This document shows positions 7,495 to 14,715 of a stretch of DNA of 24,828 nucleotides, piece after piece. The translations under genes and the position numbers were made by a program. Within the stretch, counting starts at the first letter, position 1. The number at the start of each line of letters is the position of its first letter. Origin of the DNA: CBDUWP01 sp965370955 (lineage in GTDB: Bacteria > Planctomycetota > Phycisphaerae > Sedimentisphaerales > Anaerobacaceae); assembly GCA_965370955.1 (NCBI GenBank), contig CBDUWP010000009.1, positions 1 through 24,828 of the forward strand, written 5' to 3'. Below the pieces are notes generated by a model that was given only the letters and a program-made list of their open reading frames with translations, did no database searches and had not been told where the DNA came from.

Positions 7495-9429
7495 TCAACG
7501 CACTTTATCGTTGAAATCCTGAAGCTGTGACTCAATCGATGTCACCACCCAATCAATGTAATGAGCTAAATGGACGGGCTCATTATGACCTTCATTCAAA
7601 AGACCGTTGCGAATCGTGTCTAAAAATGCTGCAATCGATGACGCTGCTATTTTCACAGGAGATGATGACCATCGCTTGAGCTCTTGATATTCAAAACGTA
7701 ATGACGGATCCTTAAGCTGCTCCAAAGATAAATAATCGCCGGGATTATAGGATACCTGAAGGCCTTTCAAGCAAACAATCAGCGGCTCGTAACTGCACTT
7801 TGAACTAAGGCGAATAAATTTATATTGCTGAGTATAGGTTGTCGCCTGAGCAGGCGGCTTCTCCAAGATGTCACCACCTGATAAGCACCACTTGCGCTTA
7901 CTGCTCTTGGCAAAAGAAAATTCCTCGCCATAACGATATTGAGTTATCTCATCATTGTCCATGCGAGAAAAATGATAGGAACCGTTGTCTTGACGATAAA
8001 GGCCGCCGCCGAGAACCAATAAACATTTGACAAAATCCAGCGGCAAGATTTTTTGTCTATTTATCTGGTTCTTTCTGAGCTGAAAAGTTAAATGCAAACT
8101 GTGAGGCTTGATGTCATAGAATGTGACTATCGCACAAATCAACTCGTTGAGCAGCCAAGGGTCATTTGTGGCAGGACGAGAAATATCGCCTTTGAAATTC
8201 AGCCTGCCCGGGGCAAATTCAAGGAAACCGCCCTTGCAACCACAATCCGACGAACCAATGTGATCGTCAATGTAACCGCCAAGTTTCCAACATAAAATGT
8301 CGAGATGAAAATCCTTGAAATAGCGAAAATTATCATACATCGTATCGGGATTACCAAAAATTGTACGCTGAGGCTCAACCGCACTACAACCAACATTACT
8401 TAGCTCAAGCTCTACACCCAAAGGTATTAAGCCGGGCTGGCGATTAGCGATGATGCGGTCGAGATAACTGCGGGCAAGGCGGTAATCAAAGAGCTCGTCG
8501 GCAGCACCAATAGCATATTTAGCGTAATCTATCAGGTCGTTGTTTTCATCTTCAATCAGTTTTAAGCCGCGAGAAATAATGACATCCATCGGCATAGAAT
8601 TGGCATTTATCATTTGAAGCGATGCAAGCAAACTTACCGATCGCTTGAAATAACGCTCCGAATATAAATGCTCAAGCTCAAAACGATAGCGACGCTGAAA
8701 CTTCTCGTCAAACTGATTCAAAAAAACCTGCTTAATAACAAGCGTTAAATAATTCTTGATAAACGGTTTGGCTTGGGCGTCACTGTATAAATGTTTGATG
8801 CTCGGAAATGGACGCTCTAACTGGTTTTTCAAAAAATAATCGCTAAAAGCATCCTTGCCGTAATGAGTTATAATCAAATCACGCTCAGTAAAAGCAAGAA
8901 GCTCACGTCTGGCTCGACGCTCTAACTCGGCATCGTAACTCTTGTCGCCGGGACGTGTTTGGGCTTCAATGAATTTGGTAATACGCTTACGAAGCCAAAG
9001 CTCGTGAATCAAATTCACGTGAAATCGGTCGCCATGCGGCTTTTGATTTTTAAGACGTTCATTGGCATCAAGATAGGCAAAAGCTTCAACCGGGCCGTCT
9101 GCTGTGTTGACTGTCACTGTCCGGCGACGATAGCGGCGACCCTCATAATAATCAATGTCACCTATTGCCTGCTCTGAAACTGGACTAAGCAAAAGACCAT
9201 CTATACGGCTATTGGCATCAGCTGACGCATAAAAATATACATCGTCAGGGCTTATCTTGCGATAACCATCCAAAATGGCCGGCCTGCAGTCAATGATTTG
9301 GGCATCTGTAATATCCTCCGGATCACTCGATTCGTCCGGCAATTGAAAACGAAAACCGCAAATCGATTCAAAAACATCAGGATCACGAAGAGAACCATAT
9401 ACAAATAAGCTTGGATTGATATCAGACAT
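7495..9429 (-). CDS. Fusion of gamma-glutamylcyclotransferase-like domain and probable GS-fold amide ligase
   Basis: A 644-residue soluble protein. Residues ~8-125 look like the GGCT/AIG2 fold: FVYGSLRDPDVF (9-20) supplies the substrate loop and DYYEGRRYRRRTVTV (93-107) carries the Glu (E96) expected to be catalytic. Residues ~150-330 are mainly charged helices that I do not recognise. Residues ~335-480 show three islands in the order expected of COOH-NH2 (Amidoligase_2-like) ligases related to glutamine synthetase: LGVELEL (E340, E342, metal/ATP strand), GGFLEFAPGRL (E404) and PHSLHLTFQL (H443, H446). The last ~160 residues are unassigned. This suggests ATP-dependent formation of an amide, with the cyclotransferase domain able to release gamma-glutamyl groups as 5-oxoproline. 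It starts 6 bases after the GT2 stop. The cyclotransferase call is firm; the ligase call is tentative. Confidence 0.72.
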   Translation of the reverse strand: MSDINPSLFVYGSLRDPDVFESICGFRFQLPDESSDPEDITDAQIIDCRPAILDGYRKISPDDVYFYASADANSRIDGLLLSPVSEQAIGDIDYYEGRRYRRRTVTVNTADGPVEAFAYLDANERLKNQKPHGDRFHVNLIHELWLRKRITKFIEAQTRPGDKSYDAELERRARRELLAFTERDLIITHYGKDAFSDYFLKNQLERPFPSIKHLYSDAQAKPFIKNYLTLVIKQVFLNQFDEKFQRRYRFELEHLYSERYFKRSVSLLASLQMINANSMPMDVIISRGLKLIEDENNDLIDYAKYAIGAADELFDYRLARSYLDRIIANRQPGLIPLGVELELSNVGCSAVEPQRTIFGNPDTMYDNFRYFKDFHLDILCWKLGGYIDDHIGSSDCGCKGGFLEFAPGRLNFKGDISRPATNDPWLLNELICAIVTFYDIKPHSLHLTFQLRKNQINRQKILPLDFVKCLLVLGGGLYRQDNGSYHFSRMDNDEITQYRYGEEFSFAKSSKRKWCLSGGDILEKPPAQATTYTQQYKFIRLSSKCSYEPLIVCLKGLQVSYNPGDYLSLEQLKDPSLRFEYQELKRWSSSPVKIAASSIAAFLDTIRNGLLNEGHNEPVHLAHYIDWVVTSIESQLQDFNDKVR

Positions 9430-9435
9430 AATAAA

Positions 9436-10137
9436 CTAATCGCCCTTGCGAATATCTATATATAAATGAAATAATTCCCTAAAAGCACGCAAAATGACGG
9501 ATAGGTTTGCGCCAGTTTGACTGCCAGAGATTCGACTGTAATGATTGACGCCAGCTTGAACGATTTTTTTGCCACCGCGATGAGCCCGAGCTAAAATTTC
9601 AGTGTCTATCAAAGCGCCTGTGCTGGCCATCTTCATGTCACTAAATATACTGGTTCTATATAGCTTGAAAGCACAATCTAAATCACGCAATTTAAGGCCA
9701 AATAATAAACAGCATAATCTCGTCCAGCAAAAAGCATTCAATTTTCTGACAAAGCTGTCCTGACGATTTATGCGGTAACAACTGACAATGTCGGCATCCT
9801 TAATCAAAGGCAAAATCAAACCCAATTGCGATATGTCAAACTGGCCGTCACCATCTGTATAAAAAACAAGCGGCTTAGTCGCTGCCCTAAAGCCGGACTG
9901 AAGCGCTGCGCCATAGCCAAGATTTGTTGCATGATGAATGACTCTTATGCGATTGTCCTTTGAAGCAATTTCATCGCCAATGACGCCCGTACGATCGCTG
10001 CTGCCGTCATTAACTATTATCAATTCAAAGTCAGCGTCAAGGGCCACCAAAGCATCAGTCGCCTTATTGACCACCCTGCTAATGTTGGTTTCTTCATTGT
10101 AAAAAGGGAAAAAAACGCTTATAGCTATATCTGACAT
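9436..10137 (-). CDS. Family 2 glycosyltransferase, DPM1/polyprenyl-phosphate sugar transferase type
   Basis: A 233-residue GT-A fold enzyme. The N terminus VFFPFYNEETNISRVV (8-23) and FELIIVNDGSSDRT (37-50) form the nucleotide pocket; FYTDGDGQFD (92-101) holds the DxD metal motif (D95, D97); LRDLDCAFKLYR and the SRISGSQTG segment correspond to the acceptor side of dolichol/polyprenyl phosphate mannosyl- or glucosyltransferases. No C-terminal membrane helices are present, so it resembles the soluble DPM1 type. Such enzymes transfer mannose or glucose from GDP/UDP to polyisoprenyl phosphate, and the product is the usual donor for GT-C enzymes such as the one encoded just upstream. ATG 10137 has only a weak, distant AAGG. 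The donor sugar is not determined by the sequence; mannose is suggested by the nearby manC. Confidence 0.9.
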   Translation of the reverse strand: MSDIAISVFFPFYNEETNISRVVNKATDALVALDADFELIIVNDGSSDRTGVIGDEIASKDNRIRVIHHATNLGYGAALQSGFRAATKPLVFYTDGDGQFDISQLGLILPLIKDADIVSCYRINRQDSFVRKLNAFCWTRLCCLLFGLKLRDLDCAFKLYRTSIFSDMKMASTGALIDTEILARAHRGGKKIVQAGVNHYSRISGSQTGANLSVILRAFRELFHLYIDIRKGD

Positions 10138-10181
10138 TAAAATTATAGACCTTTTATATAGTAATTAAAAAACACAAACAT

Positions 10182-13100
10182 CTACCAAGTGACAAATTTC
10201 ACTACATCTTTTTTACGTTCCAAAAAACTCAAAAGAATGTCTTTGTAACTGGTTTGATCAGCAATTTGGCATTCTACATTATGTTTCACTAGAAAATCAG
10301 CCGCAATCATCGCAGCAGACAATCGCCTGCTATAACCATCTGTTTTTCTATAATCAGCTTCATTCTCATGAAAATTCTGCAAGTATTGAGTGAATGTCGC
10401 TATAGCAATGGGGATCGTTTTGCCATATTGGGCTGAAAAAATAATGGCTAAAGCAGATGCCTCCGTAGGATTGGCTTCGAACGAACAAATCGCGAACTCA
10501 ATTGCAGTCTTTTTGTTACGTTCACTATCGCCATATAACAATAAATTATTGGCAACAACAAGATCTTTAACATATTGATCTCTGTAAACAGTTTCGCCAG
10601 AAGCTATGCCTTCATAGATACGCTTGCCTTGGGCCGTTGTGACGTTCGCAAACAACTGCTGCTTCTCATTAGAATAAATAAGACGCCAATTACGATGATA
10701 CTTGATGCTGCGTAATACCACCTTATCAAATTCACCTGACGGCATTAAAATATAACTAACCCCCCTTGCATTGAATTGAGCATCGAGCCACTGGGCAATC
10801 TTCATGCGATCCTGTCGCGTCAGAGCAGCTTTTTGCCTCGCGGCATTGATGGCCACAGGGCCGCCAGCTATGATGTATGACCAGACGTTGAAATCAATCG
10901 GCTCATAAGCAGCTTGAGCACGGCCGTCCATAAACAGCTGCAGCGAAGTTTTGCCCGTAACTGAATTGGGCTCTTGGCCATAGGCTATCGCGCCGCCCTC
11001 TGTCCAATAGTTAAAAACTGTGCCGGAAATCTTGTTGTCCTGTATGAAGCGGCAAACGTAAAAAGGCTTCAAATAAGAGGCTGTCATCCGCATGAAAACG
11101 GACGAAAGTTTAGGATCGTTCGGCCAAGGATCAAGGTAAATCTTTTTATACTTAATGCCCCACCACGAGCCAAAAAACATTATCAATACAAAGGCTGCCA
11201 GAGTTAATTTTTTGCTGAGGCAACCAGACATACGACCTGCATTAAAACCGGTTCCTCCGAAAAAACCGCGACTGGCGAAAAATAATCTTAGCAAATGATC
11301 CAACAGTAATGCAATAATAGGACAGGCAACGTAACCGGCGATAACTATAAATCTGCGGCTGCAAATGGCCATATATATCGTGACAACAGCAATCGCCACA
11401 ACAGCAAGGTTGATCTTGCCGATTTTGTATGTGTTGTCAACAGCAGTGTTTTCAGGTGGTGATTCAACCGAGACAGCAGAATTCTTGGCCCAAACAAAAG
11501 CTAAATAAATCAAAACACAAACTAAATTCAGCACGTAAAGCACCGGAAACAATTGGGAGTAATTTATCGCCCTGCGACCCTCATAATGAGGACGCCAAGG
11601 ACGAGTCAAAGAAAATAAACCATCGTTTTCGCCAATCGTAAAACAATTATCGAAATAATATATAACGAGTAATGCTGCGATAACTGCAACAGCAGAAACA
11701 ATCAAAATATGAAAATAACATCGCTTGATCTTGTCAGTAAAAAAACCGGCAAAAAACGAAAACAAAACATAAAAAACAATTGTCAAAAATGGATAAAAAT
11801 AGGCACCGCTATAGCCGACTTGCTCCTGAAAACAAGCCATCGCAAAAATAGATAAAGGGATTACCAAAAATATATAATATATAGAATAAAAAAGGCTGCA
11901 TGAAATAATGATCGCAAAAATTGCTGTGATGAAAAAACTGCCCGGATTCAAATCTAAAAATGAAAAGCTTACAGAAATTATCCAAACAGCAAATATAGCG
12001 AAAATATGACCGAAAACCTGAACCAAAGCTGAATATTTATTTTTTTGATTCTGCAAATCAAGAATCGAACCATCAAGCAAAACTGGCTTCAATAAAAAAT
12101 TAAACAGCCATAAAGCAACAACCGCCACAAAAGTCATGACCAAAATCAAAAATGGAAAGCCAGTGCCAACAGGATTCTGCCATTCAAAGGCTGGATGCCA
12201 TTCATTGACAGTTCGCCACATTTCGGCACTTTTACTAAAGCTGATGACAAAGGTGTGGGTCAGGTTCGTTAGATGAAATGGATTGAAAACAATCGAGCCA
12301 ATGAAAGCGGCAATGCCAACAGCTATCGTATGCCAAAGGCCGCGTTTATTTAGCGTGATAAAACGGTTGGGGAAAAACTGAGTGACAAAATTGACCACAA
12401 CGAAAATCACCAGCATTATGAAAATATATATGTAGCCGCCATGCAAATTAGCCCACAAAACTGTCACCGGAACCAATAACCATACATAAAGCAAGTGACG
12501 GTAACTGGCCAGCAGCAATATGACCATGAATATCGCCACAAACAAATTAGAATAACCCGCCGGACGAATGTCTATAAAAGATCGGCCAATAAATAAAGCA
12601 GCGCAAGTGAAAAAGCTCGCAATCGCAAAATGAACCCCCATCAACCGCATCGAATAATAAATCAAAAAAGCTGTCAAAAAATATAGTGCAAATTTCCAAT
12701 AAACCAGCGTATTAAATGATAGCTCATCGCTGTCGGCAAAGGGACTCTCATGAGCGAGCCAATAAAAAATGACATGGCTAAGCCAATTCTGATTCACCCA
12801 GCCGGTAGGATGCCACTTGGAAAAAAAAGCTTTTTTGCTATCAGATAAATTTGGATAGTTATCAGCCTTGTCAGCACAATATCGCAAAATCCCAGCTTTT
12901 ATTCCGCTAGATTCATCAGCTGATTTGTGAAGCTCTTTCGCAAACTTGGCCATGCTTTCATTCGTTGGCCCTGAATGATGAGAGTTCGCGCTGAAAGGCT
13001 CAATAGTATCCACGCCGTGATTGACAAAGTGACGTCCGCAAGCAAGTGCTACCCAAGTGTCACCTGCTCCAACCATGTGAGTGCAAGTGTGAAAAGCAAA

Positions 13101-13211
13101 TATCAAAATCATTGTCCAGCAAAACAGCTTAAACAAAAAAGTTATTTTGTTTTTGGGTGCAGAAATTGCCACCGATGGCGATTCGTCAGATATGACGGTT
13201 TCTTTAATCAT
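10182..13211 (-). CDS. Large GT-C-like polytopic membrane protein, probable glycosyltransferase
   Basis: A 1009-residue protein with about 17 membrane segments between residues ~23 and ~690 and a ~300-residue soluble C terminus. After TM1 comes GAGDTWVALACGRHFVNHG (48-66) then EPFS (71-74), matching the acidic DxW-G-hG-PFS loop of bacterial GT-C/PMT-like proteins; D51 is the candidate catalytic Asp. WVNQNWLSHVIFYWL (138-152) and LWANLHGGY are other motifs I associate with this family. In the C-terminal region GTVFNYWTEGG (730-740) and FMDGR (760-764) recall the vfNyw-GG and DGR motifs of large planctomycete relatives. An unusual soluble insert fills residues ~75-135. ATG 13211 has GAGGGA 9 bases upstream. 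It lies 37 bases after the aminotransferase stop, and the GT2 gene starts 44 bases after its own stop. The acceptor is unknown. Confidence 0.72.
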   Translation of the reverse strand: MIKETVISDESPSVAISAPKNKITFLFKLFCWTMILIFAFHTCTHMVGAGDTWVALACGRHFVNHGVDTIEPFSANSHHSGPTNESMAKFAKELHKSADESSGIKAGILRYCADKADNYPNLSDSKKAFFSKWHPTGWVNQNWLSHVIFYWLAHESPFADSDELSFNTLVYWKFALYFLTAFLIYYSMRLMGVHFAIASFFTCAALFIGRSFIDIRPAGYSNLFVAIFMVILLLASYRHLLYVWLLVPVTVLWANLHGGYIYIFIMLVIFVVVNFVTQFFPNRFITLNKRGLWHTIAVGIAAFIGSIVFNPFHLTNLTHTFVISFSKSAEMWRTVNEWHPAFEWQNPVGTGFPFLILVMTFVAVVALWLFNFLLKPVLLDGSILDLQNQKNKYSALVQVFGHIFAIFAVWIISVSFSFLDLNPGSFFITAIFAIIISCSLFYSIYYIFLVIPLSIFAMACFQEQVGYSGAYFYPFLTIVFYVLFSFFAGFFTDKIKRCYFHILIVSAVAVIAALLVIYYFDNCFTIGENDGLFSLTRPWRPHYEGRRAINYSQLFPVLYVLNLVCVLIYLAFVWAKNSAVSVESPPENTAVDNTYKIGKINLAVVAIAVVTIYMAICSRRFIVIAGYVACPIIALLLDHLLRLFFASRGFFGGTGFNAGRMSGCLSKKLTLAAFVLIMFFGSWWGIKYKKIYLDPWPNDPKLSSVFMRMTASYLKPFYVCRFIQDNKISGTVFNYWTEGGAIAYGQEPNSVTGKTSLQLFMDGRAQAAYEPIDFNVWSYIIAGGPVAINAARQKAALTRQDRMKIAQWLDAQFNARGVSYILMPSGEFDKVVLRSIKYHRNWRLIYSNEKQQLFANVTTAQGKRIYEGIASGETVYRDQYVKDLVVANNLLLYGDSERNKKTAIEFAICSFEANPTEASALAIIFSAQYGKTIPIAIATFTQYLQNFHENEADYRKTDGYSRRLSAAMIAADFLVKHNVECQIADQTSYKDILLSFLERKKDVVKFVTW

Positions 13212-13248
13212 CTTAAATTGTCCCTCAACATCATTGGCAAAGACTGTT

Positions 13249-14448
13249 TTACTTACAAGTTTTTAGCCATTTTTCAAGTCGGTCAATACCAGCTGAGATT
13301 TGTTCGGTCGAACAGGCAAAGCTTAAGCGAACGTTCTTGTCGCAGCCAAAGGCAATGCCGGGAACCAATGCAACCTTAGCCTGCTCAAGCAAAGCTGTCG
13401 CAAAATCCAAGCTGCCGTTAATTGTCGCTGAACCCATCGTCTTGCCGTAATAGGACGAAACATCTGGGAAACAATAAAAAGCTCCGTCAGGCGACAAAAC
13501 CTTGACGCCGTCTATCGAGTTTAAACGATCAGCCATATACTGGCCGCGTTTTTCAAACTCTTTACGCATCGACTCCAAAGTGGCTGGCCCAGCTGGATCC
13601 GTAAAAGCAGTTATCGCTGCATATTGACAAAATGTTACGGGATTGGAGGTCATGTGAGATTGCAACCGGCCCATAGCTTTTATCACGTCAAGCGGCGCAG
13701 CCGTATAGCCAAGACGCCAGCCAGTCATAGAATAAGCCTTACTGAGGCCATTCAACGTGATTGTGCGGGAATAAGCGTCATCGCTCAACGCAGCGAAACT
13801 AATGAATTCCGTCTTGCCATATATCAACTTCTCGTAAATTTCGTCAGACAATACCATGATATCTGTGCCTTCTAATACCGCAGCTAAGCCACGCAGCTCG
13901 TCTGGAGTATAAGCAAAGCCGCCGGGATTGTTGGGCGAATTCAAAATCAAAAGAGCTGTCTTGTCAGTAATCGCAGCCTTTAGCTGGGCTGGGGTCATCT
14001 TGAAATCATCTGAAATGTCAGTTTCGACAATCTTGGCCACACCTTCAGCTAACTTGACGCATTCGGTGTAGGTGACCCAATAGGGAGTCGGTAAAATCAC
14101 CTCGTCGCCCGGATCCAAAACAGCTTGCATAACCTCATAAACAGAATGCTTGCCGCCAATGTTGACAATAATCTGCTCAGGGCTATAATCTAAATTGTTG
14201 TCAGTGCGGAACTTATCGCTTATAGCCTGCTTGAGCTCTATAATGCCGGAAGCCGCTGTATATTTGGTCTTGCCCTGATTCAATGCCTCTATCGCAGAGG
14301 CTTTTATGTAATCTGGCGTGTCAAAATCAGGCTCACCAGCTGCAAAAGCTAAAACGTCAACACCGTCAGCTTTCATCTGCTTGGCACGAGCATTGACAGC
14401 TAATGTGGCTGATGGCGGAACTGATTGGGCTCTCTTACTAACTTTCAT
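13249..14448 (-). CDS. Class I PLP-dependent aminotransferase, aspartate aminotransferase type
   Basis: A 399-residue fold-type I aminotransferase close to the AspB/Thermus-type (Ib) aspartate aminotransferases. It shows FAAGEPDFDTP (35-45), LNSPNNPGG with N174 contacting PLP, LSDEIYEKLIYG with D202 and Y205, LNGLSKAYSMTGWRLGY with the Schiff-base Lys K237, and a C-terminal RLSFACS whose Arg would hold the substrate carboxylate. It is expected to make aspartate/oxaloacetate or related amino/keto acids; the side-chain specificity is inferred. The start is ATG 14448, where AAGGTG is 6 bases upstream; an in-frame extension to 14523 would add 25 residues that look unlike the family N terminus. 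It is the first gene of the - strand block and has its own promoter candidate at 14529-14557. Confidence 0.94.
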   Translation of the reverse strand: MKVSKRAQSVPPSATLAVNARAKQMKADGVDVLAFAAGEPDFDTPDYIKASAIEALNQGKTKYTAASGIIELKQAISDKFRTDNNLDYSPEQIIVNIGGKHSVYEVMQAVLDPGDEVILPTPYWVTYTECVKLAEGVAKIVETDISDDFKMTPAQLKAAITDKTALLILNSPNNPGGFAYTPDELRGLAAVLEGTDIMVLSDEIYEKLIYGKTEFISFAALSDDAYSRTITLNGLSKAYSMTGWRLGYTAAPLDVIKAMGRLQSHMTSNPVTFCQYAAITAFTDPAGPATLESMRKEFEKRGQYMADRLNSIDGVKVLSPDGAFYCFPDVSSYYGKTMGSATINGSLDFATALLEQAKVALVPGIAFGCDKNVRLSFACSTEQISAGIDRLEKWLKTCK

Positions 14449-14454
14449 CTTCGA

Positions 14455-14460
14455 CACCTT
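14455..14460 (-). promoter_or_regulatory. Ribosome binding site of the aminotransferase
   Basis: AAGGTG on the - strand, 6 bases before ATG 14448. It decides against the longer in-frame start at 14523. Confidence 0.7.
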
Positions 14461-14528
14461 AAAAAAAACATGATTCTTGTTGAAATTTAGTGACATACAT
14501 ATCGCAAAAGGAGATAATGCCACCGAAC

Positions 14529-14557
14529 ATTAAAGGAAAAACAACCTAAACAGTCAA
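14529..14557 (-). promoter_or_regulatory. Candidate promoter of the aminotransferase-glycosyltransferase block
   Basis: On the - strand TTGACT (14552-14557) and TTTAAT (14529-14534) are 5-of-6 matches to -35 and -10 with a 17-base spacer. Transcription would start near 14521, giving a leader of about 70 bases to ATG 14448. Confidence 0.55.
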
Positions 14558-14568
14558 GAAAAAAACGA

Positions 14569-14600
14569 TCGATAGGAGTAATCGTCCTACCTTCGATAGG
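14569..14600. promoter_or_regulatory. Direct repeat TCGATAGG in the divergent promoter region
   Basis: TCGATAGG occurs at 14569-14576 and 14593-14600, 24 bases apart. Between them TAGGA (14573-14577) and TCCTA (14585-14589) form an inverted repeat. The block lies between the two opposed promoter candidates, upstream of both -35 boxes, a typical place for an activator or shared regulator site. Its function is unproven. Confidence 0.35.
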
Positions 14601-14615
14601 GTATGTAAAAAAAAT

Positions 14616-14643
14616 TTGCATAATTTCAATATCTGGCTATAAT
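14616..14643 (+). promoter_or_regulatory. Candidate promoter of the TPR/alpha-CTD gene
   Basis: A perfect -10 TATAAT (14638-14643) is preceded by a weak -35, TTGCAT (14616-14621), with a 16-base spacer. Transcription would start near 14650, about 66 bases before ATG 14716. Confidence 0.55.
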
Positions 14644-14715
14644 GAACCGATTATTCGCAGAATGCGGAGAATGTTACCTAATTAATGAAATAAAGTTTGT
14701 GGAGTTACTAATCTC

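Noticed and set aside
9439..9452. TCGC-CCTT-GCGA palindrome resembling the CCCTTR hairpin loops
   Set aside because: It is within the last codons of the GT2 gene, has only a 4-pair stem, lacks the 17-base tail, and the CCTT loop is on the strand opposite to transcription. It is probably a coding coincidence.
12975..13379. A + strand 134-residue frame spanning the GT-C/aminotransferase junction
   Set aside because: It lies antisense to two well-supported genes, has no recognisable domain and has a composition typical of a shadow frame.
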